DNA of 64,000 nt from Clostridium senegalense JC122. GTDB lineage: Bacteria; Bacillota; Clostridia; Clostridiales; Clostridiaceae. The position numbers were made by a program, and so were the translations under genes. Positions 1 to 9,629 of the stretch are shown piece after piece. Each line of letters begins with the position of its first letter. Position 1 is the first letter of the stretch. The notes under the pieces were generated by a model. The model did not search any database. It was not told where the DNA came from and saw only the letters and a list, made by a program, of their open reading frames with translations. The stretch spans positions 457,808 to 521,807 of the forward strand of contig NZ_HE611051.1 of NCBI RefSeq assembly GCF_000285575.1, given 5' to 3'.

Positions 1-763
1 TAGAAATTTTTTGATTCTCAAACAAATTCAAATTTTCTATTGAACCACCATTTTTCAATATTAAATTTCTTAAATTACTTACTACAAATTCAACTAAAGC
101 TCCCACAAATTTACTAATAAAACTTATTATGTTTATAAATAATAACCAAATTATATTTAATAATTTTGAAAATGTAATATTAATAAACTTCATTACAGGA
201 TCTAAACTCATTACAATAATAATTATTACAATAGATAAGTTAAAATATTTAGCTTTTTCATTAAATATATTATTTTCGTATCTTAAGAGCTCTCTGAATG
301 TAATAATCATTAATGCTAGATAAAAAATATATGCTCGAAATGAATATGCCACTATATTTTTCCATAAAAAAACATTTGCTAAGCACAAAATTAATAAAGA
401 TAATAACATAATGTAAACAAATGTTTTTCTAGTATCAATATATGTTATTGGTTCATCTATCTTTTCTAAGTTTATAAAATATATTACTATAAAATATATT
501 GCTACAATTATATAGGTACTATCATTAATTAAAACTCTTAAAATTGATAGTGTAATTAAAAATGGAATAAATATAGCTAGTTTTTTATTGTAATTTTTAT
601 CAATACATATTAATGTACATACGGTTGTTGCTATTGTAAATAATATTAAATAATATGATAAGTTTTTATCTATTAATATGTTAGAAATTAAGTTGCCTAA
701 TAAGAAATACATAATATTTAATGTAGCCATATATAATAATTTTACTTGTCTAAACCAACTCAT
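1..763 (-). CDS. Membrane protein of a MoxR/DUF58 operon (3' end beyond window)
   Basis: The minus strand is open from an ATG at 763 to the window edge (about 254 codons, no stop). A GGGGGGA ribosome binding site precedes the ATG, which overlaps the DUF58 stop by 4 bp (ATGA), so the two are translationally coupled. The protein starts MSWFRQVKLLYMATLN and has about six to seven hydrophobic stretches separated by short Lys/Asn-rich loops. In many Firmicutes the third gene after MoxR and DUF58 is a transglutaminase-like membrane protein whose catalytic domain follows an N-terminal membrane region. The visible part would fit that N-terminus, but no transglutaminase residues are in view. Family assignment is by context only. 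Confidence 0.7.
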   Translation of the reverse strand, partial: MSWFRQVKLLYMATLNIMYFLLGNLISNILIDKNLSYYLILFTIATTVCTLICIDKNYNKKLAIFIPFLITLSILRVLINDSTYIIVAIYFIVIYFINLEKIDEPITYIDTRKTFVYIMLLSLLILCLANVFLWKNIVAYSFRAYIFYLALMIITFRELLRYENNIFNEKAKYFNLSIVIIIIVMSLDPVMKFINITFSKLLNIIWLLFINIISFISKFVGALVEFVVSNLRNLILKNGGSIENLNLFENQKIS

Positions 764-1884
764 ACTCTTCCCCCCTTAAATGAGAGTTTTTCTATGCCTG
801 GTATACTTAACACATTAGATGATTGAGATATATCAATTATTTTCATGTTTACATTTTTCTTAGCTATGTCAGATAATAATTTGCAACTTTCTTCATCTAA
901 ATAGGGCGTTATTATTACATAAGTACAATTATTATAGAAATTTTTAATGTTTTGCTTTAAATAATCCGCAAACTTTTTTTTCGTCGAATAATCAATTCGT
1001 GCACACATTTCCATTATTTTCGCAAAGCTATTTAGCTCTGGCCTTATCTGTGATGGATAATTTTCAACATAGGATAATAGTCTTGCATTAGTCCACGCTC
1101 CTGTAGGTATACCTTCTTTTAATGCTTTATTAGAAAGTGCTCCTAGTAACCTTATGCCATCTTCTATGACGCTTTTTTGTATGTTCTGCCAAGGTTTTTC
1201 ATCGCATTGAACATTAAACATTATGACCAATTCTCTTTCTGATGTGAAATCATAATCTTTAACCATTAACTTACTCATTTTTAGACTTGATTTCCAATGT
1301 ATATCTTTCATCCTATCTTCTACATTATATTCTCTTATCCCTTTAATATATAAAGGATCCTTTTGAATCCATCTTCTTACGGTATTATTTCCATTAAAAT
1401 TAGTTATATCGAAATTATAATCTCCTAATGGATTAATTCTAGGATAAATTAATATTTCTATATAATCCTCAATTTCTTTAACATTTGTATTTAAGCCGAA
1501 AAAGTCTCCAATTGTCACTTTCATATTTTTTATTAAATAAGTTCCTCTTTTACCACACAAAGTATATGTTCTAATTTTTCGTTTATAAGGTCCTATACTA
1601 TAACTGCTATTATGCCACAAAACTTGACCTTCCTTAAAATCTAAGTTCTCTCCATAATAATTAATACCTTCAGGAATATTTTCTGCAATGTTTAAAAAAG
1701 CAATAGGTAATTTTTTATTATTTTCTATAATAATAGATATATTAAATTTCTCATTTTCTATTATTTTATCTTCCTGCACTTTTCTAGAAATACTTAAATT
1801 TTCAAAACCATTTTTTCTTGTAATATAAGCTAAATAAACGCACACAGTAGCAAATAAAAACATAAAAATATATAATGAAATCAT
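760..1884 (-). CDS. DUF58 domain-containing membrane-anchored protein
   Basis: About 374 residues. A hydrophobic N-terminal segment (about residues 1-17) is followed by a beta-rich region and the DUF58 core, recognisable by RRWIQKDPLYIKGIREY followed by EDRMKDIHWKSSLKMSKL (about residues 160-205). DUF58 proteins accompany MoxR AAA ATPases and are thought to act with them as chaperone-like modules for envelope or metal-containing targets. I chose the ATG at 1884, 9 nt after a GGAG site, over an upstream in-frame TTG. The gene lies 12 nt after moxR and overlaps the next gene by 4 bp, so the three form one operon. The molecular function is not established for this subfamily. Confidence 0.85.
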   Translation of the reverse strand: MISLYIFMFLFATVCVYLAYITRKNGFENLSISRKVQEDKIIENEKFNISIIIENNKKLPIAFLNIAENIPEGINYYGENLDFKEGQVLWHNSSYSIGPYKRKIRTYTLCGKRGTYLIKNMKVTIGDFFGLNTNVKEIEDYIEILIYPRINPLGDYNFDITNFNGNNTVRRWIQKDPLYIKGIREYNVEDRMKDIHWKSSLKMSKLMVKDYDFTSERELVIMFNVQCDEKPWQNIQKSVIEDGIRLLGALSNKALKEGIPTGAWTNARLLSYVENYPSQIRPELNSFAKIMEMCARIDYSTKKKFADYLKQNIKNFYNNCTYVIITPYLDEESCKLLSDIAKKNVNMKIIDISQSSNVLSIPGIEKLSFKGGRV

Positions 1885-1896
1885 ATTTATCAACTC

Positions 1897-2853
1897 CTAA
1901 ATTTCTTCTATCGGAGTTTTTACTGTACTTAATATTAAATTTATTACATTATTAGCTTTATCCTTTTCTACATTTATTTCGCTTTTTAGAACAATTCTAT
2001 GAGCCATTACCGATACAGCTAATGCCTTTACATCTTCCGGAATTACATAATCCCTTCCATTTATTGCTGCATAAGCTTGACATCCTTTCATCAATCCTAA
2101 AGTAACTCTAGGACTACATCCTAGCTCTATATCCATATTATTTCTAGTTGCTACTACAATATTTAATATATACTCTTTAATTTCATCACTTATATGAACT
2201 TTACAATAATTATGCTGAACATATTTTATTTCTTCTAATGTTATAACAGATTTTAATATATCCAGTGGATCACTTTCCATAAATCTTTCCATCATGCTTT
2301 TTTCTTCATTATAATTTGGATATCCCATAGAAAGTTTCATGAAAAATCTATCTAATTGAGCTTCTGGTAATGGAAATGTACCAAACTGCTCTATTGGATT
2401 TTGAGTTGCAATTACAAAAAATGGCTCCTCTAGTTTTATTGTATTTCCTTCTACAGTTACTTGTCTTTCTTCCATACACTCTAGTAAAGCTGATTGAGTT
2501 CTTGGTGTTGCTCTATTTATCTCATCTGCTAAAATTATTTGGCTTAGAAGTGGTCCCTTTCTAAATTCAAATTCTTGATTTTTTTGATTATAGAAATAAA
2601 TTCCAGTTAAATCTGATGGCAATAAATCAGGTGTAAATTGTATTCTTTTAAATGTACATCCCATAGTTTTAGATAAACTTCTAGCAAGTTTAGTTTTTCC
2701 AAGACCAGGAACATCTTCTAAAAGTACATGACCTGAAGTTATAAACGCTACTATAATTTTATCTATATTTTCTTCTTTTCCCACTATAACCTTTCCAACA
2801 TTTTTTTTAACTTTTTTTTAAATTCTTCAAATACCTTAATATCCATAAATACT
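1897..2853 (-). CDS. MoxR-family AAA+ ATPase (apparent frameshift near N-terminus)
   Basis: The ATPase core has Walker A (EDVPGLGKTKLA), Walker B (ILADEINRA) and the sensor region ATQNPIEQFGTFPLPEAQLD, all standard for MoxR proteins, which are proposed to remodel partner proteins such as DUF58 members. The natural start is the ATG at 2853 behind GGGGGGAG. Reading from it stops early because the A8 tract at 2801-2808 appears one A short; adding one A gives KLKKNVGKVIVGKEENIDK, the usual MoxR N-terminal helix. Without a frameshift, translation could begin at a GTG at 2784 and would still give an intact P-loop. Likely a sequence error. First gene of the moxR-DUF58-membrane protein operon. Confidence 0.85.
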
Positions 2854-3082
2854 CCCCCCAAGGCTGCATGCTTTAAATAAATGAGTTATATAAATTTATT
2901 TAATTTCAATTGACTTTACTTAAATTTATAATTTTTCAATATATAAACATTAAATCTATTTCATTAATAAAATTAACGAAATTTTGTTATATATATAATT
3001 CATTTATTTAAATATTTTATATTTTAAAACTATATTCTAATATTATATATTTTATCTTATACATTTAAAACCCTTTATTTAT

Positions 3083-3126
3083 GGATAAAAAATGTCTATA
3101 GGCTAAGCCTATAGACATTTTTTATC
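3083..3126. terminator. Perfect stem-loop terminator after ssb
   Basis: A near-perfect 22-bp inverted repeat (arms GGATAAAAAATGTCTATAGG and its complement) begins at the ssb stop codon. It carries A-runs and T-runs on both sides, so it can terminate in either direction. Confidence 0.85.
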
Positions 3127-3466
3127 CAATATCTTCTTCTGTTTTTTTAGTATTCATGAATTGAAACTCATCTGCAATAACTTCAGATATATATTTTTTC
3201 TGACCATCATTTCCTTCAAAACTTCTAGTCTGTAATCTTCCTGTAACGCTTATAAGGTTATTTTTATCTAAATATTCACATATTATTTCTGCTTTTTTCC
3301 CCCATAAAACTACTGGAATGAAGTCCACACTCTTTTCTCCATTTGCTGTTTTATATGGTCTGTCTACTGCTAACATTATTCTCGTAAAAACTTTATTGTT
3401 TTTCTCATCAACAACTCTAATTTCTGGTTTTCTAGTTAACCTTCCTACTAAAACAATCCTATTCAT
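3122..3466 (-). CDS. ssb: Single-stranded DNA-binding protein (SSB)
   Basis: 114 residues starting MNRIVLVGRLTRKPEIR, the classic SSB opening, with the OB-fold signatures FTRIMLAVDRPY and VDFIPVVLWGKKAE. SSB coats single-stranded DNA during replication and repair. The ATG at 3466 sits 7 nt after a GGAGGG site; an upstream in-frame Met adds seven residues but has no comparable site. At 114 residues it is shorter than the main Firmicute SSB (about 150-170), and the C-terminus KKTEEDIG lacks the usual DDDIPF protein-interaction tail. It is probably a secondary SSB paralogue. It stands alone, not between rpsF and rpsR, which supports this. Confidence 0.9.
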   Translation of the reverse strand: MNRIVLVGRLTRKPEIRVVDEKNNKVFTRIMLAVDRPYKTANGEKSVDFIPVVLWGKKAEIICEYLDKNNLISVTGRLQTRSFEGNDGQKKYISEVIADEFQFMNTKKTEEDIG

Positions 3467-3606
3467 AAAACACCCTCCATTTAACAATATCCTGTTTTAA
3501 GAATTTTTAAACTTTAATATTAATAAAATTTAACTTTAACTTTTTAAAATTCTATCCAATATTTTATTTTTTAATCAAAGGTGTAATTAAATTCTAATAG
3601 GAAATT

Positions 3607-5618
3607 TTAGTTATATATATCTGAAAACTCAATTTTTATTCTTTCTACATTATTACTTTTATTATCTTCTATTAATTTAGATTGTAAAAATGTAGGGTCT
3701 TTCTTAGATAACCTATTAGGAAGACTAACTACAAATTCACTTCCAATTCCTACTTTACTCTCAACTCTAATTTTACCGCCATGCGCATCAACTAATGCTT
3801 TAACTAAGGATAACCCTATTCCGCTACCTTCATAAGTTCTTGTAAATAGTGGAGAACTTTGAACAAATCTTTCAAAAATTCTTTCTTGCATTTCTTCTGG
3901 AATACCCACTCCATTATCTTTAACAGATATTTCTATAAAATCACCACTATCATATATATTAACCCAAATAGTCCCGTTTTCATTTGAGCATTTAATTGCA
4001 TTAGAAAGTAAATTCAACATTATTCTTTCCATATTTTCTCTATCAACGCCAATTATTTTTTCTTCTATCTCTGTATCAAAAATTAAATTTAAATTTTTAC
4101 TTTCAATATGTTCTACTGTAGACATTGTTATATCTTCAACTATTTTTACAATATCATAATTTCCAAAATTCATTTTTAAATGTCCTACATCTATCCTACT
4201 TATATCTATTAGATTATTTATTAACCTTAATAATCTATAACAATTCTGTGTTACAACCTGCAAATATCTTTTACCTGTAATAGAGTCTATATTTTCATTG
4301 CCTCTCTTTTTAAGTTCAAATAATTGAACTATGCTAAGTATTATATTTAATGGTGTTTTTAATTCATGTGATATATTAGCTATAAATTCTGTTTTTAATC
4401 TATCATATTTTAGTGCTTGTTTTAATTTAAACTTATCTCTTTCTGCATTTTTCTTTCAGTTATATCACACATAACTAATATAGCCGACAAATTATTTTCA
4501 AATAAAAATGGAGATGCACCCAGTTCTATATCTAGCTCTTTTCCATCTTTTCTTAGTAATTTCATTTCTGTAAATTCCACTTGCTTTAACTCACCAAATA
4601 TATTCTTTTGCATATTCTTTATTATTTTTTTATCTTCATCCTTTATATATTGTGCTAAATTATTATTTAATGTATCTTGTATTGTTTTTTCTCCTAACAT
4701 AGTTGCAAAACTATCATTTGAAAATGTAATTTTATTATTATTTACTATTGCTACTCCATAAGGCAAAAATTCAAGTAGCTTTTTATAATATTCTTCATTC
4801 CTTACCAAATTTTCCTCAATCTTAACTCTTTTACTTATATCTTTTGCAATCAATACACTAAACTCATCTTCATCTTCAAAAAACGACATAAAGCAAACAT
4901 CAACATAAATTTGTTTTCCTTTAAAAGTTTTTAATTTCACCTGCGATACTGGTAATGCATTATAATAATAATATTCATTTTCAAAAATATTTTTACTGTA
5001 CTTTTTTTCTTTAGCTTCAAAATTAACTATCTCATAAAATTCTTTTCCTATAATCTCAGATGCATCACTTATCCTTAATAAATGTTGTGCAGCCTTGTTT
5101 GCAAATATAATTTTTCTATCTTTTTTTATCATTATTATATTTGGTGAATATAACAATACTTTATTTACCATCTCCGCATTAATAACGGCATTTACATCAA
5201 ATTCTTTTTGTAAACACCTTCTATGAATTTTAAAATAATCTGAAATAAATTCTTCACCTTTAATCATACCATATCCATTTAAATGGCATTTATTTGATAC
5301 AAGTTTTTTTTCAATTGAAATCAAAAAAACTGGCTTTTCATTATATATTGAATCATTAATAATAATTTTAAAACAAAAATCTTCTTCATCTTTAGACTTA
5401 ACTTGTATTTTAAAATCCCCCATATTTTTAAAATTATTTAAATATTCATAATTCAACATTTGTATATGTTCATTATATACTTCATCTTTTTCCTTTAATT
5501 CCTTAATTAATTTTTTAAAACTTTTATTTTTATACAAAACATTGTTTTTTTCAGATAAAATACATATTGGATTATTTAAGTTTTCTAAAAAGAACATATC
5601 TTCATCTTTTATAATCAT
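3607..5618 (-). CDS. PAS-domain sensor histidine kinase (apparent single frameshift)
   Basis: About 670 residues once a missing A in the A5 tract at 4448-4452 is allowed for. Order: an N-terminal PAS-like region; a PAS domain (about residues 145-265, ending VLIAKDISKRVKIEE); a second PAS/PAC domain ending VMCDITERK; then HisKA with the phospho-acceptor NISHELKTPLN; then HATPase_c with LLSNAIKCS (N box), DNGVGIPEE (G1) and GSGIGLSLVKALVDAHGG (G2). There are no membrane segments, so it is a cytoplasmic sensor. No response regulator is adjacent. The ATG at 5618 has no ribosome binding site next to it; the nearest strong one lies beyond a long hairpin (see leader feature). Confidence 0.85.
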
Positions 5619-5756
5619 ACTTTTTGGTTATAAAAAACTTTAAATACGTTATAAAATAAATATTCTTTAGATTTCTATTAATTTTCAAATATAATATTGA
5701 TCTTATAACATTTCTATTTTAAATAAGTTTTTTATAACGCCTCCCCCCCTATACCA
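5619..5756 (-). promoter_or_regulatory. Structured leader separating a strong SD from the kinase start codon
   Basis: On the minus strand a very strong Shine-Dalgarno-like run AGGGGGGGAGGC (5750-5739) has no start codon after it. It is followed at once by GTTATAAAAAAC (5738-5727), whose exact complement GTTTTTTATAAC (5638-5627) ends 9 nt before the kinase ATG (5618). A second nested pair, GTTATAAG with TTTATAAC, lies inside the first. Folding would bring the SD to about 9-10 nt from the ATG. Alternatively this is a small inverted-repeat insertion between SD and start codon. Confidence 0.55.
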
Positions 5757-6434
5757 TTTTATATTCTCTTGATACTTAACCTTATAATCTATATATTTAC
5801 TTTTCATTTATATGTCTAAGTGTTTTTTATTGTATATCTATAGGTTTCAAAACTTTAATTCTAATTCCTACTTTTATCAAATAGTAATTTTATAATTTAA
5901 ATAGTACATATTAGCTAATGGTTAATGTAATTGTTACCCTCTCTTTTTTAAATGATATTTAATGCTAATAATAAAGAATAACTTTCTATTCTATTACACT
6001 TTACAAAACAAATCATATACAAATTAAGTTTCCTCCAAACTCCTATAGTAACAAATTTCTCTCTTAGTTTATTTTTTAAATTCTTTATAAGACAGAAACA
6101 TTTCAAATAAATTAGTTATTTAGTAATTAATTTTAAATTTAGCTTATATTTATATAGTAATAAAGCAATACTTAAAATATATATTTTAATAATTAACTAA
6201 CTCCATTATTATTTTACAATATTTTCTTAATATTTTAATAAATTTTTTATTACTTTTTTCAACAAAATTCATGGTATTTATCTACTTTAATATATAATAA
6301 AATCATTATTAATTTATAATTAACAATAATTTAACTTAAGTTGTAACTCAATTGAAAAGAACTTATGTATAATATTAAGATATGTATAATTTTTAATGGT
6401 TCTTAAAAACTACATAGAATCGAGGGATTACGAA
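5757..6434. other. Divergent intergenic region, no gene seen
   Basis: Very AT-rich region between the divergent PAS kinase and LCP genes. I see no open frame with a ribosome binding site and no riboswitch consensus. Several TATAAT-like boxes lie at about 6365-6395, close upstream of the LCP gene, but none has a well-spaced -35. Confidence 0.5.
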
Positions 6435-7436
6435 ATGAAAAAAAAGACAAAAACTATAACTTTTATTATATTATCCATCATAGGTGTTCTTATAATTTTT
6501 TCTGGTGTTTATGGATATTCTTTACTAAATAAAATTAAAACTGTTGAATTTACAAAGGATAAAAAAGAATTGGGTATATCAACTTCTGATACTGATGATA
6601 ACTCAATAGATGATATAAAGGCAACTAATGGAATAGTGAATATTGCTGTTTTTGGAATAGATAATAGATCTATTAATGAAAATGGACGTTCTGACGCTAT
6701 GTTAATACTTACACTTGATACTAATAGGAATAAAATTAAACTCTCCTCACTTATGCGTGATAGTTATGTAAATATTGATGGTCACGGTTATGAAAAACTA
6801 AACCATGCCTATGCATATGGTGGTCCTTTATTAGCCGTGAAAACTATAAATCAAACTTTTAAGTTAGATATAGAAAATTATATTACTGTTAATTTTGAAT
6901 CTGTTATAGATATAATTGATTACTTTGGTGGTGTAAACCTTACTATCACTGAAGAGGAAAGAAATTTAATAAATAAGTATCAGTATGAAGCTGCAGAAAT
7001 AACAGGTAAACCTATCCAACTACTAAATTCTTCTGGTGAAGTAACATTAACTGGTATCCAAGCACTTTCATATACCAGAATAAGAGAAATAGGTAATGGC
7101 GACTTTGAAAGAACTGAACGTCAAAGAGAAGTTTGTGAATTATTAATAGAAAAGGCGTTGAATATGGGCTTAACAGATATTCCTGGTGCTATTTCTTCTC
7201 TTGCCGAAATGGTAACTACTAGTCTATCTAAAGGTGAAATGCTTACTTTAGGTAAATCTGCATTAAATTCTATATCTTCTTTTGATGAACAACGCTTTCC
7301 GTTAGATGGGTATTGTGATAGAAAAGTAGTTGATGAAGTTTGGTACTTAAGTTTTGACGAAGCTGAAACAGCTAAACAAATTCATGACTATATATATAAT
7401 GACATAAAACCAACTCCTAAAGATCCTTTATTTTAA
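6435..7436 (+). CDS. LytR-CpsA-Psr (LCP) family cell-envelope glycopolymer transferase
   Basis: 333 residues. A short cytoplasmic Lys-rich start (MKKKTKT) and one membrane segment (about residues 6-28) are followed by an extracellular LCP domain. Visible are NIAVFGIDNR, GRSDAMLILTLD, LSSLMRDSYV, KLNHAYAYGGP and the conserved Arg-rich SYTRIREIGNGDFERTERQR. LCP proteins attach wall teichoic acid or other polyprenyl-linked glycopolymers to peptidoglycan. I chose the ATG at 6435 behind GAGGGATT; the ATG 39 nt upstream has no binding site. The convergent galU and manA genes also serve polysaccharide synthesis, a sensible functional neighbourhood. Confidence 0.93.
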   Translation: MKKKTKTITFIILSIIGVLIIFSGVYGYSLLNKIKTVEFTKDKKELGISTSDTDDNSIDDIKATNGIVNIAVFGIDNRSINENGRSDAMLILTLDTNRNKIKLSSLMRDSYVNIDGHGYEKLNHAYAYGGPLLAVKTINQTFKLDIENYITVNFESVIDIIDYFGGVNLTITEEERNLINKYQYEAAEITGKPIQLLNSSGEVTLTGIQALSYTRIREIGNGDFERTERQREVCELLIEKALNMGLTDIPGAISSLAEMVTTSLSKGEMLTLGKSALNSISSFDEQRFPLDGYCDRKVVDEVWYLSFDEAETAKQIHDYIYNDIKPTPKDPLF

Positions 7437-7440
7437 GTAA

Positions 7441-7476
7441 AAAACTATGAAATTTTTTAAATTTCATAGTTTTTTA
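7441..7476. terminator. Bidirectional terminator between LCP gene and galU
   Basis: The inverted repeat AAAACTATGAAATTT / AAATTTCATAGTTTT with flanking A and T runs lies exactly between two convergent genes. Confidence 0.85.
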
Positions 7477-7483
7477 TATATTA

Positions 7484-8362
7484 TTAAATATTATAGTTAT
7501 TAAAATTTAAGTCAATTAAATAATCTTTTAAACTATTTTTTATATCATTATTTCTTAGTGCAAATTCTATATTAGCTTTTAAAAAACCTAATTTGTCACC
7601 AATATCATACCTTTTTCCAATAAAGTTATATGCATAAACTGATTCCTTTTTAGAAAGTTCATTTAATGCATCTGTTAATTGTATTTCATTGTTTTTAGAA
7701 GGCTTTATGTTTTCTAATATATTAAATATTTCAGGTGTTATAATATATCTTCCTAATATAGCAATATTGCTAGGAGCTACTTCTATAGAAGGCTTTTCTA
7801 TTAAACTTTTAACTTTATATAATCTATTATTTTCTATATTACCATCTACTATGCCGTACTTGTATACTTCATCTTTTTTAACATCTTGAACACCTAAAAT
7901 TGTAGATTTTTTTTCATTAAATTGCTTTATTAGTTGTTTTATACAAGGTTCTTTACTATAAACGATGTCATCTCCTAAAAGCACTGCAAATGGTTCGTCT
8001 TTTATAAATGATTTTGCACATAATATTGCATGCCCTAATCCTTTAGGCTCTTTTTGCCGTATATAATGTATATTAGCCATATTAGTTATATCATTTATCT
8101 CATTTAATAAGATTTTTTTATTATTTTTCTTTAAATTCATTTCTAGTTCCAAAGCTCTATCAAAATGATCTTCTATTGCTTTCTTATTATGGCCTGTTAT
8201 TATAAGTATATCCTTAATTCCAGAATCTACTATTTCCTCTACTATATATTGTATCGTCGGTTTATCTAGTATAGGTAACATCTCTTTTGCTATAGCTTTG
8301 GTAACGGGTAAAAATCTAGTACCAAGACCTGCCGCTGGTATAACAGCCTTTGTAATTTTCAC
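7484..8362 (-). CDS. galU: UTP-glucose-1-phosphate uridylyltransferase
   Basis: 292 residues, the family's usual length. It opens with the nucleotidyltransferase signature VIPAAGLGTRFLPVTKAIAKE (the pyrophosphorylase loop) and has PFAVLLGDDI, which carries the metal-binding Asp, plus GLGHAILCAK and LIEKP. It makes UDP-glucose from UTP and glucose-1-phosphate in the cytoplasm for glycolipid, teichoic acid or capsule precursors. The start is a GTG at 8362, 9 nt after AGGAG. It follows manA by about 20 nt on the same strand, so the two are probably one operon. Confidence 0.95.
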   Translation of the reverse strand: MKITKAVIPAAGLGTRFLPVTKAIAKEMLPILDKPTIQYIVEEIVDSGIKDILIITGHNKKAIEDHFDRALELEMNLKKNNKKILLNEINDITNMANIHYIRQKEPKGLGHAILCAKSFIKDEPFAVLLGDDIVYSKEPCIKQLIKQFNEKKSTILGVQDVKKDEVYKYGIVDGNIENNRLYKVKSLIEKPSIEVAPSNIAILGRYIITPEIFNILENIKPSKNNEIQLTDALNELSKKESVYAYNFIGKRYDIGDKLGFLKANIEFALRNNDIKNSLKDYLIDLNFNNYNI

Positions 8363-8382
8363 TTTTTATCTCTCCTTACTCA

Positions 8383-9311
8383 TCATACACTAACTTCTAT
8401 AAGGCTTAAGTTTCCTATTATACAATATTCACCTAAAGAAGATGGAATCATTACTAATTCACCTAAATTTATGGTTTCTGTACCCTCCATATAAGTTATT
8501 ACTCCCTTGCCACTAACACATATATATACATTAAATCCATCTTTATTACTTGTTCTTAGTAAGTTCTTGTTTATATCATACCTTTTTATAGAAAAAGATT
8601 TAAAATCGCCAAATTCATAACAAATATTATTTTTAATTATTTTTTCTTAGGAATAATTTTTTCACATTTTAATTTTTCATTTATTACTTTAGTAGCTTTA
8701 TTTATGTGTAGTTCTCTACCTCTATTATAGTCATACACCCTATAAGTTAAGTCACTACTTTCTTGTATTTCAAGAAGGGTTATTCCTTTACCTATTCCAT
8801 GTATTAAACCTGCCTCTATATAATAAAACTCATTTTCCTTAGGTTGTGTATAGTTTAAGTGATTTTCTAATTTTCCATTAACTATTTTTTCTTTAATATC
8901 ATGTTTTTCAACATCATTTAAGCCTGTAATTATTTTTCCATCATTTTTAACTTTTAATATATACCATGCTTCTGATTTTCCATTGTCATTCTCAAAATTT
9001 TCAGCATATACATCATCTGGATGAACTTGAATAGAAAGATTATCATTAGCAGTAATAAATTTGATTAATATGGGAAATTTATCTTCTGATATATCTTTAC
9101 CTATTATATTTTTTTTATTTTCTTTTATTAGTTCTTTTAATTTTATTCCTTTATATTTTCCATTGCTTATTATACTTTCACCATTAGGATGACAGGACAA
9201 TTCCCAAGACTCACCAATGTTACCTTCTGGAGCATCTCTTTTTATACTTTCAATATCTCTTCCACCCCAAATTTTATTAAAATATATAGGGAAAAATTTC
9301 AATGGATACAT
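8383..9311 (-). CDS. manA: Mannose-6-phosphate isomerase, class I (apparent frameshift)
   Basis: About 309 residues when read through an A6 tract at 8640-8645 that appears one A short. The N-terminal part has the zinc-site motifs SIQVHPDD and EFYYIEAGLIHGIGKG, then TYRVYDYNRGREL. After the frameshift the expected C-terminal cupin continues (YICVSGKGVITYMEGTE). The enzyme interconverts fructose-6-phosphate and mannose-6-phosphate, feeding GDP-mannose or mannose use. Strong GAGGAGG site 7 nt before the ATG. Read literally, the protein ends at residue 224 and loses its C-terminal domain; I treat this as a sequence error because the downstream frame is fully conserved. Confidence 0.9.
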
Positions 9312-9559
9312 ATACTCCTCCTCAAACCATCGCTATAAGAATTTAAAATATTATATAGAGAAACAAATTTTTATTTAAATTTATACATGAAATTTTTTAT
9401 TTTAATTGGAACTATTAACTATATATACTTTTTTATTTACTTTAAAAATCTCTAATTTTTATAATAGTAATAGCTTAGAACATTAATTTGAATCCCTATA
9501 TTTTAAACCCATATATTATATATTTATGAGTAATATCTATTTTTTATATTTAAATATAG
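9312..9559. other. Intergenic region, nothing recognised
   Basis: Region between manA and the YihY-type gene; with its terminator the gap is about 318 nt. AT-rich with no coding signal. It must hold the manA-galU promoter, but no convincing -35/-10 pair stands out. Confidence 0.4.
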
Positions 9560-9606
9560 AAAAAAGACTATCAAATCTTATGAAATGCACATAAGTTTGA
9601 TAGTCT
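9560..9606 (-). terminator. Terminator of the YihY/BrkB-type gene
   Basis: Stem arms GACTATCAAA-CTTATG / CATAAG-TTTGATAGTC with one internal mismatch, followed on the minus strand by a T-run. Confidence 0.8.
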
Positions 9607-9629
9607 CTTCTTTATATTACTTATAATAT

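Noticed and set aside
129-323. Plus-strand frame of 64 codons
   Set aside because: Lies antisense to the membrane-protein gene at the window edge and has no ribosome site.
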